A DNA stretch of 64,000 nt from DAOUBP01 sp034432655 (GCA_034432655.1 DAOUBP010000162.1:1-64000); one strand, 5' to 3'. Shown: positions 43,975 to 52,813, numbered from the stretch's first letter. Translations and numbers: made by a program. The notes: generated by a model from the sequence alone, not told the origin.

Positions 43975-46254
43975 TTAGAAAATCGGATCCATCATCAACG
44001 CCGGATGGCCGACCGCTTCCAGATGGGCCAACAGCCCGTCCACATCGGTGCAGATCGTCTCATCGGCGATCTTGCTGATCAGGTCGGGATCGCCTTCCCG
44101 CTCGGCCACCTTCTGGAGTTCCTCGGCCATGGTCTGCTTCAGGATGCTGGACATCCAGACGACGCGCTTGAAGCCGCCGTCGGCCGAGATGAACTTGGGG
44201 CTGGTCAGGTAATACTTGCCCACGCCCATCACGCCCGGGGTCTGCAGGCCGCCGCCGGCCATGCCGGCCAGGGTCGAGAACGTCATGCCGGCCGGGGTCA
44301 TGCTGGGATCTTCGCGGCTCACCACCATCACGCCGTTGGCTTCAGGGATCAGCATCACGATGCACTCGAAGCAACCGCAGGCCGTCATCGGGCTGGTCAT
44401 GATGGAGTACATGGCCACCTCTTGCACGGTGCCGTTCGACTTCTGTTGGGCGATCTCGTTGAGGCCGGCGTAGATGCCTTTCTCGCGGTCAATCACCATC
44501 CCTTTGCGCACCGGCTGGTTCGGCCCGGTCGGATTAATCTGGTAGGACGCGGCGCAGTCCAGGTAGTTGTATGCGCCACACAGGCCCAGCCGCTGTGGGC
44601 TGACCAGACACACATGGGTCGGCGCGAAGGACTGGCACAGCGTGCAGGTGTAGAACTCCTCCACCGCTTCATCGGTCAGGTCGGCCAGGCGGCGATTACG
44701 GTAGTCGTAGGCCTCACGCGCCTTCTGCAGCCACTCGGCATGCAGCGCCGGGTCGGTGATGAGCTTGACCTGTACCTTGTCCACAATTGCGCCGAAATCC
44801 GCCATGAAGCGAGCGTGCAGAATATCGCCGAAGTGTTTGAGGGTAAAGCCCTTGTCGGCCGCCGCCTTGCTGATCCGGATCCAGGTGATGTCGCGCTGAC
44901 CGATGTGCTGGATGCCGCTGGCCCCGTTGATGAAGTAGTGGATTTGGCGTTCCAGCACCGGCTCGAAGTCCTTCTGCATCTTCCGGCCGGCCACTTCCAC
45001 CAGGATGCCCAGGTCCATGGCGCCGCCCACCGGCACATCTTCGAAACCGGGGCCGATCACCTCGATCTTGCCGTCCTCCACCTGATCCATGTCCACCATG
45101 CGCAGGTACTCGAACGCGCGGCTGTACTTACCGCCGAACTCGACGCGCATGTCGGCCTTGCGCACTACTTCGCCCTCAAACGCGGAACCGTAAGGCACCG
45201 GGATCGGTACTTCGGTCAGCTTGATCTTGACCCCGCGGGTCTCGATGCACTTCTGGACCAGCTTCTCGGCCCGCTCCAGATCGTCCTTGCCTTCGATCTC
45301 GTTGAATGGCATGGAGATGACATGCTCATAGGTGGTGACGCCGGTAGGCAAGATCTGCGGGATGCGGGTATCAGCGATGACCGGGAAGCCGTAGTTGATG
45401 GCGCCGGCCGCGGCCGCATACTTCAGATCATCCACTTCGCCCAGCGCCAACACAAACGCGAACACGCGCGCCCGGTTGTACAAGAGGATTTCCTTGGCCT
45501 GGCCGCCTTTCAGGCCGCCGAAAGTCAGCGCAGAACGGGTGGCGAAGCCGATGGGGTAAATGGCCGAGAGGGTGTCCAGGCCGAACGGCACGATGTACGT
45601 GTCATAGCCCATCTCCACGCCCTCTTCCATCAGCTGATGGATCACCGAGCGGCCGTTCACGTTGCCGCACAGGAAGATCAGGATGTTACGCCGCTGCAGC
45701 TCGCGCACAATCTTGACCGCCACCTCGTTGCTCTTGGCGCAGCCGACGATGGCTGCGAAGCCCGGCATGCGGCCATCTACCAGCTGGATGCCCCAAGCGC
45801 GCAGCTGGACGTCATCAATCGGGCCGTTCAACCGGCCATTGCCGTCCCCTGCTTCGCCATCAGGGCTGGTGAAGCTGCCGCCCGTCATGCGCAAACCGGG
45901 CAGCCGGCCCGGTTCCTCGCCATACACAAAGCGGATCGCCTCGATGGTCTCGGCGGCCAGCAACGTCGCAATGCCACAGTCCAACGTCTCGCCCAGATAG
46001 GGGGTCCAGCATTGGGTGGTGGGCACGGGATGCAGCAAGTCCCTGGCGTGCTCCAAGACGGGCTTCAGTTGACCCAGCTTGCTGACTTCGCGGCCGGTCA
46101 GGCCCAGAATGGTCGGCAGGTAATAGGCAGTGTTCGGAAAAGCGACCGGGGTTTCGGGACCTTTTTCACGGAGCGCCTTTTCCAACAGCGCCTCAGCCTC
46201 GGCCACAATCAAGTTTGCGCCGCGGATGGCACGGGTAGCGATGTAACGTGACAT
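43975..46254 (-). CDS. acsB: Acetyl-CoA synthase, bacterial type
   Basis: A 759-residue catalytic subunit that joins a methyl group, CO and CoA into acetyl-CoA at the nickel-iron A cluster. It is full length, with the N-terminal CODH-contacting domain absent from archaeal CdhC. The A-cluster ligands are visible: CTLCQSFAPTHVC with the later GLCGAYNYLDC, and the nickel-chelating CGC in MTACGCFEC. GVMGVGKYYLTSPKFI lies near the end. It follows cooS after about 107 bases containing a hairpin. Confidence 0.97.
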   Translation of the reverse strand: MSRYIATRAIRGANLIVAEAEALLEKALREKGPETPVAFPNTAYYLPTILGLTGREVSKLGQLKPVLEHARDLLHPVPTTQCWTPYLGETLDCGIATLLAAETIEAIRFVYGEEPGRLPGLRMTGGSFTSPDGEAGDGNGRLNGPIDDVQLRAWGIQLVDGRMPGFAAIVGCAKSNEVAVKIVRELQRRNILIFLCGNVNGRSVIHQLMEEGVEMGYDTYIVPFGLDTLSAIYPIGFATRSALTFGGLKGGQAKEILLYNRARVFAFVLALGEVDDLKYAAAAGAINYGFPVIADTRIPQILPTGVTTYEHVISMPFNEIEGKDDLERAEKLVQKCIETRGVKIKLTEVPIPVPYGSAFEGEVVRKADMRVEFGGKYSRAFEYLRMVDMDQVEDGKIEVIGPGFEDVPVGGAMDLGILVEVAGRKMQKDFEPVLERQIHYFINGASGIQHIGQRDITWIRISKAAADKGFTLKHFGDILHARFMADFGAIVDKVQVKLITDPALHAEWLQKAREAYDYRNRRLADLTDEAVEEFYTCTLCQSFAPTHVCLVSPQRLGLCGAYNYLDCAASYQINPTGPNQPVRKGMVIDREKGIYAGLNEIAQQKSNGTVQEVAMYSIMTSPMTACGCFECIVMLIPEANGVMVVSREDPSMTPAGMTFSTLAGMAGGGLQTPGVMGVGKYYLTSPKFISADGGFKRVVWMSSILKQTMAEELQKVAEREGDPDLISKIADETICTDVDGLLAHLEAVGHPALMMDPIF

Positions 46255-46290
46255 GTAAAATGCCTCCCTTGCTTGCTACAACATCTAGCT

Positions 46291-46359
46291 TACTGCGTAT
46301 TGCGTGCTGCGTACTCTCCTGAAACCTGACGACGATCGCGCAACACGCAATACGCAGTA
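46291..46359 (-). repeat. Large hairpin between cooS and acsB
   Basis: Two 21-base arms, 46291-46311 and 46339-46359, are inverted copies with one mismatch. They are built from CGTATTG/ACGCAAT heptamers. The hairpin starts 2 bases after the cooS stop. There is no T run. It may shield the 3' end of cooS mRNA or attenuate reading into acsB. Confidence 0.85.
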
Positions 46360-46361
46360 CG

Positions 46362-48350
46362 TTATCCGTACAACTCCGCCATCTGCTCTTCCAGCGGCTC
46401 CTCCAGGAATACCTGGATCGGCACATCGCCGGAGGCACCGAAACGAGAAGGATCATAAGGCGGCAGCTTGAGCGCAGCGCGTTTCTTGTCAATGTGTTCC
46501 AGTGTGCGGCGGACGATCTCATCCGCTTCGGTTACAAACTCCAGCTTGCCACCGAAGCGCTCTTCCCACTCCTGGGACAGGATATGGGAAACCGTATCGG
46601 AGAACTCCACCGGATTGCGCACGCCCATGATCACATATGCCCCGGAGCCGACACAGTAAGTCGCAATGGCCAACGCTTTCTCGCTCATCCATTCGGGTGC
46701 CAGGCCCACGGCGGGGATGTCACTGATGTCATCGCCCAGGCCCCCTTCCGTGGCCATCTGGCTCAATACCGTGAGGATGCGGCTGTTATCCACGCAGGAA
46801 CCCAGGTGCAGCACGGGCGGGATGCCGATGGCCTCGCACACCTCGCGCAGGCCAGGCCCGACCTTTTCAGGATCGAGAGCGGTCGAGCCCTTAAGATAAC
46901 CGTATTTGCCCGCCGCAATCGCGCCGCAGCCGGTGCTGACCACCAGCACGTCGTTCTTCAACAGCTGCGTCACCACGTCCATATGGACCTGGTCCTGGGT
47001 CAATGCCGGGTTGTTGCAGCCCACATCGGCGGCCACCCCGCGGATGCGGCCGGCTGCAATGGCATCGTTCAGCGGCCGGAAGGAGGCGCGGTAACTGCCG
47101 CCCTGCATGTAGGCCAGATACTCGTGGCTGAAACCGGGCACCACATCCTCGTAGATGTTCTGGGGGATGCGCGTCTCCCCGCGGTTGACATAGTTGTCGC
47201 AGGCACGGCGCACGATACTCTTGGCAATATCCAGCGCCCGGTGTTCGTCGAACTCAATATGCGTTGCGCCGGTGATCCTGACCTTGGGGCTAGTGGTGAT
47301 GATCTCGGTGTGGAAGTGCTTCGCCACATCGGTCAACGATTGCATAATGCACTGCACATCCACCACCATTGCCTCTACCGCGCCCGTGAGGATGGCCAGC
47401 TCCTGATTGAGGAAGTTGCCGGCCGAGGGGATCCCCTGGCGCATCATCACTTCGTTGGAGGTGCAGCAGATGCCGGCCAGGTTGATGCCTTTGGCCCCTT
47501 TGCTCTTCGCATATTCCAGCAGCTCTGGATCCTGGACAGCCGCCACGATCATCTCACTGAGGGTGGGCTCATGGCCGTGGACGATGATGTTCACCTCATC
47601 ATCCTTCAAGCATCCCAGGTTCACCCGGCCTACCTTTGGGCTGGGTGTGCCGAACAGGATATCGGAGATATCGGTGGCCCACATCGAGCCGCCCCAACCA
47701 TCGGCCAATGCCGTGCGCACCGCGGCCAACAGGATATGGCTGGCGTCCTGGTCATCGCCCATGTGGGTGCGATGGAGGATCTCTACCACTTCGCGGTCAA
47801 TGCCGCGGGGGACCACCTTCTGATCGCGCCAGATCTTCTGGCGTTTCGGCGGTGCGATCGAGATATAGCTCAGCTCCCCGCGCTGTTGGCCGAACTCGCT
47901 GATGGCCTTATTCGCAACATCCAGGGCGATCTCCTTGATCGTGCGGCCCTTGGTGGGGATGTTGTGTTTGGCAGCCACAGCGAGAAGCTTGGCCTCATCG
48001 CGGATCTCATAACCCTGTGCTTCGCCCTTGGCCACGGCCTGGAGCGTAAAAGCCAGATCGCGGCCGTGATCTGAGTGAGCCGCCGCGCCGGCCGCAATGG
48101 CACGCGCCAGGTTACGTGCGGCGATGGTCTCCAGGGTGGCGCCGCAAATGCCTACCTGTCCGTCCTTGGTGATACGGCAGGGCCCCATATAGCAGTTCTT
48201 GCAGCACACGCCCGCCTGTCCACTGCCGATAGTGCAGGGCTTATGCTCCGCCGCACGACTGAACGAGGTCGGGATGCCCATCGCGGTCGCAAAATCCAAG
48301 ACATAGCACGCGGCGGGGTCAATCGTCGGAACGATCTTTTGCTTAGCCAT
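46362..48350 (-). CDS. cooS: Carbon monoxide dehydrogenase catalytic subunit
   Basis: A 662-residue nickel CODH interconverting CO and CO2. B and D cluster cysteines are in KPCTIGSGQAGVCCKNCYMG, then GPC and later GIC. C-cluster ligands are visible in IVHGHEPT (His), GICCTSNE, VGCNNPA, STGCGAIAAGKYG, LHLGSCVDNSR and TYCVGSGAYVIMG. The size fits the AcsA-type subunit that pairs with AcsB and channels CO to it. It is followed by acsB and preceded by the Cys-rich HMA-like gene 13 bases upstream, which is probably in the same transcript. Confidence 0.97.
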   Translation of the reverse strand: MAKQKIVPTIDPAACYVLDFATAMGIPTSFSRAAEHKPCTIGSGQAGVCCKNCYMGPCRITKDGQVGICGATLETIAARNLARAIAAGAAAHSDHGRDLAFTLQAVAKGEAQGYEIRDEAKLLAVAAKHNIPTKGRTIKEIALDVANKAISEFGQQRGELSYISIAPPKRQKIWRDQKVVPRGIDREVVEILHRTHMGDDQDASHILLAAVRTALADGWGGSMWATDISDILFGTPSPKVGRVNLGCLKDDEVNIIVHGHEPTLSEMIVAAVQDPELLEYAKSKGAKGINLAGICCTSNEVMMRQGIPSAGNFLNQELAILTGAVEAMVVDVQCIMQSLTDVAKHFHTEIITTSPKVRITGATHIEFDEHRALDIAKSIVRRACDNYVNRGETRIPQNIYEDVVPGFSHEYLAYMQGGSYRASFRPLNDAIAAGRIRGVAADVGCNNPALTQDQVHMDVVTQLLKNDVLVVSTGCGAIAAGKYGYLKGSTALDPEKVGPGLREVCEAIGIPPVLHLGSCVDNSRILTVLSQMATEGGLGDDISDIPAVGLAPEWMSEKALAIATYCVGSGAYVIMGVRNPVEFSDTVSHILSQEWEERFGGKLEFVTEADEIVRRTLEHIDKKRAALKLPPYDPSRFGASGDVPIQVFLEEPLEEQMAELYG

Positions 48351-48363
48351 AACTCAGCCTCCT

Positions 48364-48984
48364 TTATGATTTCTTGGCATCCCGCGGGTCAGTGCGGGTC
48401 TGGCGGAACCCCAAGCGATCCCATGCCGGATCTTTGCGGCCATCCTGCACAGGCACGGGCTGGGCGATCACCCCGCTGCCATCTGTGGCAACAGGATAGC
48501 CGGCCTCCTCCAGGGCCGCCATGAGGGCGCCAGGACTGACGACTGCCGGATCGTACGAAATGACAACCATACGGAAGGCGGAGCTGGCAATGACGTCTTG
48601 GACCCCGGGTGTGTTGGTCAGGACGTCTCGCACCTTCAGCGTGTGGTGATCTGCCCATAGGTTTGGCACATTGAATTGAACTTTTTCGACCACAGACCTG
48701 CCTCCTTGGGGTGAACTGAGATAGCGGACTGATTCGGGCGCCGCAGACCCCGGCGCAGCTTGTGCAATTGCCAGGATCTCGCGGCGATGCTCAAGATAGA
48801 TTTGGCAAAAATCGCATGAAACGTGCAGGGGTGCACAACAACAGGCTTCCCCTCGACACTGCTCCCAACACGACAAACCGGAGTCGAGCAACAGACACTC
48901 GGCACAGGTGAATGACCAGCCGTCATGCTTGCCGTTGCCTGTCTGGTGTAACAGGTCCTGCCTGATTTGCCAACACGTCCGCAC
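48364..48984 (-). CDS. Cys-rich/HMA-like protein upstream of cooS
   Basis: A 206-residue open frame from GTG 48984 with two parts. The first 60 residues contain ten Cys (C4, C27, C30, C39, C43, C48-50, C57, C60), including a CCC run and CDFC, suggestive of metal or cluster binding. The second part, from about residue 98, looks like an HMA ferredoxin-like fold (VRDVLTNTPGVQDVIA; LMAALEEAGYPV), but the usual metal-binding CxxC is replaced by LWADHH. A strong AAGGAGG before an in-frame GTG at 48693 suggests the HMA part may also be made alone (109 residues). Its position, first in the CODH operon, suggests nickel or cluster handling. Function is unproven. Confidence 0.68.
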   Translation of the reverse strand: MRTCWQIRQDLLHQTGNGKHDGWSFTCAECLLLDSGLSCWEQCRGEACCCAPLHVSCDFCQIYLEHRREILAIAQAAPGSAAPESVRYLSSPQGGRSVVEKVQFNVPNLWADHHTLKVRDVLTNTPGVQDVIASSAFRMVVISYDPAVVSPGALMAALEEAGYPVATDGSGVIAQPVPVQDGRKDPAWDRLGFRQTRTDPRDAKKS

Positions 48985-49009
48985 AGGGAGAAACCCTTTC
49001 TAACAACAA

Positions 49010-49030
49010 TCAGGCTCAGAAATGGCCTGA
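49010..49030 (-). promoter_or_regulatory. Leader hairpin upstream of the CODH operon
   Basis: TCAGGC (49010-49015) and GCCTGA (49025-49030) form a 6-base-pair hairpin in the untranslated leader, 26 bases before the first start codon. It could affect initiation or message stability. Confidence 0.4.
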
Positions 49031-49076
49031 GCTATCTCCTGCGGCGAACATCACGAAGTTTGCCATGATCTCGCCT

Positions 49077-49104
49077 TACATACTATGATGCCCATCATGC
49101 TCAA
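49077..49104 (-). promoter_or_regulatory. Candidate CODH/ACS operon promoter with a palindromic operator in its spacer
   Basis: On the minus strand TTGAGC (49099-49104) and TATGTA (49077-49082) are 16 bases apart. The spacer holds a perfect 14-base palindrome, ATGATG-GG-CATCAT (49085-49098). An operator between -35 and -10 is typical of repressor control. This lies about 95 bases before the Cys-rich gene and just after the terminator of the ANTAR-regulator operon, so it is the natural start of the cluster. Confidence 0.5.
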
Positions 49105-49122
49105 GCATACAAAACACAGAAA

Positions 49123-49165
49123 TAAAAAAAACGCCTGCCCGCGCAAAAACGCCCGGGCAGGCGTT
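49123..49165 (-). terminator. Rho-independent terminator after the ANTAR regulator
   Basis: A perfect 12-base-pair stem, 49130-49141 with 49154-49165, is followed on the minus strand by eight T. It closes the helical-repeat protein-tatA-kinase-regulator unit. The remainder of 48985-49274 shows no gene. Confidence 0.85.
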
Positions 49166-49274
49166 CGTCACCTGTCGTTGGTGCAGGCCGCCATCAGCCT
49201 GCTGCTTGGATATGACGAATGTAATATATCAGAAGACGACAGAGTGCACTATGATCGGCGTCAGGTTTGGCCGG

Positions 49275-49853
49275 TCATAACAGCTGATCCGCCAGCACGA
49301 TGGCCTGCGCCACCTCGGCCAGCTTACGATTGGTATCCTGGCTCTGACGTTGAAGCCGACGGAACGCTTCCTCTTCGGTCAGGTTGAGACGGCGCATCAA
49401 GATGCCTTTGGCCCGCTCGATCACCTTGCGCGCCTCCAATGCCTCGCGCAGGTCGGCCACCTCTTGCCGCAGAGCTTGAAATTCACGAAAACGCGCCAGG
49501 GCCAGGGTGATAGCCGGCAACAGATCCTCCTCGGCCACGGGTTTCATCAGATAGGCCGAGACGTTGGCGCGGGCGGCCCGTTCTACCAGCTGTGATTCAC
49601 TGTACGCGGTCAAGAGGATGATGGGGATGGGCCGCATTTGCGTGATCTGCTCGGCCGCCTCGATCCCATCCATGACGGGCATCTTAATGTCGAGGATGGC
49701 CAGGTCCGGTTGTGTCTGTCGCGCCAGAGCCACCGCTTCTGCGCCCGTGGTCGCTTCAGCAACCACCTGGTGGCCCAACGCCGTCAACTGGGCTCGCAGG
49801 CTGAGCAGGCGGATGCTCTCGTCATCAGCGATCAAAATGCGCAGTGGCTGCAT
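49275..49853 (-). CDS. ANTAR-domain response regulator (PdtaR-like)
   Basis: A 192-residue response regulator. The receiver has paired acids in IADDE, phosphorylated Asp in LAILDIKMPVMDG, and Thr/Lys positions in LLTAYSE and YLMKPV. A coiled coil links to an ANTAR RNA-binding domain: VIERAKGILMRRLNLTEEEA and RRLQRQSQDTNRKLAEVAQA. ANTAR proteins bind paired hexaloop hairpins in mRNA leaders and prevent termination. It starts 3 bases after the sensor kinase stop, giving a PdtaS/PdtaR-type pair. No target hairpin pair was recognised. Confidence 0.93.
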   Translation of the reverse strand: MQPLRILIADDESIRLLSLRAQLTALGHQVVAEATTGAEAVALARQTQPDLAILDIKMPVMDGIEAAEQITQMRPIPIILLTAYSESQLVERAARANVSAYLMKPVAEEDLLPAITLALARFREFQALRQEVADLREALEARKVIERAKGILMRRLNLTEEEAFRRLQRQSQDTNRKLAEVAQAIVLADQLL

Positions 49854-49856
49854 CGT

Positions 49857-51038
49857 CTACTTGTAAAAGACCAGGGTGACCTGACTGCCGCCGTTTTTCC
49901 CGGGCTCGAAGCGCAACGTGCCGGCCAGATCTTTTTCCACCAGAGTACGCACGATCTGCAGGCCCAGCCCGCGCGTGCGGCCGATGTCGAAATCGGAAGG
50001 CAGCCCCCGGCCGTTGTCGCTGACCGTCACCGTCACCTGGGGGCCCTCCTGTGCCAGGCGGATTTCCAGCCGGCCGTGCTGTCCCACAAAACTGAAGGCG
50101 TGCTCCAATGCGTTGGAGATCAGCTCGTTCATCACCAGGGCCAGGGCCGTAGCCTGCTTGGATGGCAGGTAGATCGGCGGCCCCTCAATGATGGCTTCCA
50201 CGCGTTGGTCCGGCCGCACCAGGTGGCGCAGCGAGATGTCGCATACCTGGCGAGCCAGCTCGGTGATATCGGTCAGCCGGATGTTCTCTGCCGAAAGGAG
50301 TTGATGCACTGCTCCGATGCTTTTGATGCGCGTAATACTGTCGCGTAGGCTCTTGCGCGCAGCAGGGCTGGGGCTGGCCGACATCTCCAGGCTCAAGAGG
50401 TCTGCCACGGTCTGCAAGTTGTTCTTAATGCGATGGTGCATTTCCTGGAGCAATGTGGTCAGCGCCTCAGCCTGACGCGCCTCCTCACGTAGCCGCATGT
50501 TCTCCAGCGCAATGCCCATCTGCGCAGCTACGGAGCGCAACAGTGCCATGTCGCCCTCACTGAACGGCGCGCCCTGGCGATTGGCGACGTGCAGCACCCC
50601 CAGGGCGCGCTCTTTTGCCAACAACGGCACTGCGGCACATGCATAGCCCCGGTAACGACGGCAGCCGTGCTGGAGCACTTCGGCCGCCTGCTCTGCGCCC
50701 AATGCGGTAAAAGGATCGCCCGCGACGGCAACCAGGTCGCAGGCGCAGAACTCGGCCGCTTCCGACGCACTGCCTGGGGCCCCAGGCAGCGGCTCCCCTT
50801 CAGCTGCAGCCAGGACCAGGCGGCCGGCGGCCGCATCCCATAAGTAAATGCGGCCGCTTGCCAGTTTCAAAACCGGCAACACCTGCTTCAGCGCCTGCGA
50901 GAGGGCCTCCTGCTCGGTCAGTGCCTGGTTAATCGCTGCGGCGACCGCGTAGAGGGCCGCCAGCTCACGCGTCCGTCGCTGATCTTCAGCCGACGTATTG
51001 ATCTGCTGCGCGTTGACCTCTGAGACTCCGATCCCCAT
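49857..51038 (-). CDS. GAF-domain sensor histidine kinase (HisKA_2/PdtaS-like)
   Basis: A 393-residue soluble kinase. A GAF domain spans about residues 30-185 (AAVPLLAKERALGVLHVAN), with several Cys (FCACDL, HGCRRYRGYACA) that could sense redox or a ligand. The phosphorylated His is in LLQEMHHRIKNNLQTVADLL, the HisKA_2 motif. The ATP site has NELISNALEHAF, VSDNGRGLP and GLGLQIVRTLVEKDL. There is no membrane segment, as in PdtaS. It lies next to its likely partner regulator, with tatA 9 bases upstream. Confidence 0.93.
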   Translation of the reverse strand: MGIGVSEVNAQQINTSAEDQRRTRELAALYAVAAAINQALTEQEALSQALKQVLPVLKLASGRIYLWDAAAGRLVLAAAEGEPLPGAPGSASEAAEFCACDLVAVAGDPFTALGAEQAAEVLQHGCRRYRGYACAAVPLLAKERALGVLHVANRQGAPFSEGDMALLRSVAAQMGIALENMRLREEARQAEALTTLLQEMHHRIKNNLQTVADLLSLEMSASPSPAARKSLRDSITRIKSIGAVHQLLSAENIRLTDITELARQVCDISLRHLVRPDQRVEAIIEGPPIYLPSKQATALALVMNELISNALEHAFSFVGQHGRLEIRLAQEGPQVTVTVSDNGRGLPSDFDIGRTRGLGLQIVRTLVEKDLAGTLRFEPGKNGGSQVTLVFYK

Positions 51039-51047
51039 TCCGTGTGA

Positions 51048-51242
51048 TCACTTCTGCTCGCCGGCCGCCCCCTCAACCTTCTCTTCCTTTTTCTCGGATT
51101 TGTCAGGCTCGCGCGAAGCCTCGCGAAACTCACGAATGCTCCGGCCAATTGCGCCGCCGATCTCAGGTAGCCGGCCCACACCGAACACGATGAGAACGAT
51201 CACCAACAAGATGAGCCATTCCCAGCCGCCAAGATTAAACAT
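51048..51242 (-). CDS. tatA: Twin-arginine translocase subunit TatA
   Basis: A 64-residue protein with the TatA plan: a short start (FNLGGWEW), a membrane helix (LILLVIVLIVFGVG), the RLPEIGGAIGRSIREFREA amphipathic helix and a charged tail rich in Lys/Glu. It forms the pore-like part of the Tat export system. ATG 51242 is chosen, with GAGGAG upstream; an earlier GTG at 51260 overlaps the previous gene. tatC is not in the window. Confidence 0.92.
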   Translation of the reverse strand: MFNLGGWEWLILLVIVLIVFGVGRLPEIGGAIGRSIREFREASREPDKSEKKEEKVEGAAGEQK

Positions 51243-51256
51243 CTTCTTCACGCTCC

Positions 51257-52804
51257 TCACTTGGATGATTTTCTACGCTGCGTTTGCAGCAATGCTGCCG
51301 CTTCAAACCCGAGCGTAACCAACCGCTGCATGAAAGGCACCTCCTCCGGCGGTCGGTCGCGCAGCTGAGCAGCTGCCAGCCGGGCCAGGGCGGCTGCCTT
51401 GGGGTCACGAGCCACTGCCAGCCAGAGCGCCATCCGTTCCAGGCGGCTCTGATAGGCAGTGGCCATTTCGGGCCCAAACCGCTGTCTCAGAAATTGCGTC
51501 ATGACGGCCGCACGGTCGTGGCCTTGTCCCACAAAAGGCACGGCTTCTTCGGCCAGCGCAGCCCACCAGCTCCAAAAGGCAGGGTGGTTCACCAAAGCTG
51601 CGGTGGCATCAGGCTCCGCCTCGGCTTGCCGTCCGGGAACCTCGGCGGCCGTTTCCGGTGCTGATGCCGTCTGACCCGAAACGGCCAGCCACAACGGCAG
51701 GTTCAACAGACGATAAGGCACCGGTGTGGGCGTCGCACTGGCCCAGTTCAACGCCAGCGCCTCCTGCAGAAACTGCTGCCCAATCGCCAGGGGCGCTTCC
51801 AACAAGAGCAGCCCATCATGCTGCTGATCAAAGGCCACCTGATGCAATGTGCCGACCGGCTGCTCACCGGGCAGGTCTGTTACCGCCATGCTCAGGGAAC
51901 CTGACGCCGCACTGACGCCTTTGCCTTCCTCCAGCAGGAGGCTGATCAACAGGGCGCGTTCTTCGGCCGGTACACGGCCGACAAACCAAAGAAGCTGCGC
52001 ACCGGTGCCATCTACCGGCGAGACCAAAGCCCGCCATTCACGGCCAGGCACGAACCAGGGCCGATCCATGGTGTCGGCCTCGTCGGCGAGGCTTACACCG
52101 CTCAGAGCCAGCTTACGGACCCCGCGCTCGGCCAGTGACGCCAGGGAAGGCGGCAACGTCTTCGCCAGGGCGGCCAGCGCACGCGCCGCCGCAGGGGAGC
52201 GGATGCGCCCCAGATGCTCCAAAGCACTGCGGGCCAGCCTGGCATCGGAACCCTGGGCCAACATCCGCAACAAAGTGATCAAAGCCCCGGTGACCGGCGC
52301 AGCAGGCACGGCTTGCAGCAGCAAATGCGGCACATCCGGCGGCTGCTCTTCCAGCTGTGCCAGGTATTCGAGGATGCTCAGCGGCTCTTGCGCCATGGTC
52401 CTGGCCAACTCATCCAACGAGCGCAGGGCAGTCGCCTCCGGGCTCTCCAGGCTGTCCAACAACGCCTCGTCGGGAGGTTCGTTGAAGTAACGGTCCAGGA
52501 TGATCAGGGCGGTCAGGCGGGCCTGCGGGCTGCGTTCACGCGCGCGGGCGGCCGCCCGCAGCGCCGCAAGCACCTGGGCGCGCGGCAGCCGAAGCGCCAC
52601 CTGTCCCAAACCGCCGCGCAGCTGCGGATCGTCGGTGTCCAGCGCGGCGATCAGCGCGGCCAGCGCGACGTTGCCATGCTGCGCGATAGCGTTTGCGCGC
52701 TCGGCCAGCTGGCCAGGGTCTGTGATGGCAGCCAGCTCCGCGATCGCAGCGTCCACAGCACGTCGCTCGGCCAGGCCGGTCAAAATCTTCGCTTCCGAAC
52801 TCAT
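51257..52804 (-). CDS. Helical-repeat protein of unknown function
   Basis: A 515-residue protein with an N-terminal half resembling HEAT/armadillo repeats (ALAALIAALDTDDPQLRGGLG; ALEHLGRIRSPAAARALAALA) and a more mixed second half without recognised motifs. No signal peptide or membrane helix is evident. ATG 52804 is the best start; a promoter -10 lies only 9 bases upstream, so the message may be leaderless. Its end meets the tatA start region. I do not recognise a family. Confidence 0.75.
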   Translation of the reverse strand: MSSEAKILTGLAERRAVDAAIAELAAITDPGQLAERANAIAQHGNVALAALIAALDTDDPQLRGGLGQVALRLPRAQVLAALRAAARARERSPQARLTALIILDRYFNEPPDEALLDSLESPEATALRSLDELARTMAQEPLSILEYLAQLEEQPPDVPHLLLQAVPAAPVTGALITLLRMLAQGSDARLARSALEHLGRIRSPAAARALAALAKTLPPSLASLAERGVRKLALSGVSLADEADTMDRPWFVPGREWRALVSPVDGTGAQLLWFVGRVPAEERALLISLLLEEGKGVSAASGSLSMAVTDLPGEQPVGTLHQVAFDQQHDGLLLLEAPLAIGQQFLQEALALNWASATPTPVPYRLLNLPLWLAVSGQTASAPETAAEVPGRQAEAEPDATAALVNHPAFWSWWAALAEEAVPFVGQGHDRAAVMTQFLRQRFGPEMATAYQSRLERMALWLAVARDPKAAALARLAAAQLRDRPPEEVPFMQRLVTLGFEAAALLQTQRRKSSK

Positions 52805-52813
52805 TGTAGTAAA

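Noticed and set aside
44005..46251. 748-codon plus-strand open frame opposite acsB
   Set aside because: Antisense shadow; acsB on the other strand has full catalytic motifs. Similar shadows opposite 32056-34020 and 46494-48074 were rejected for the same reason.
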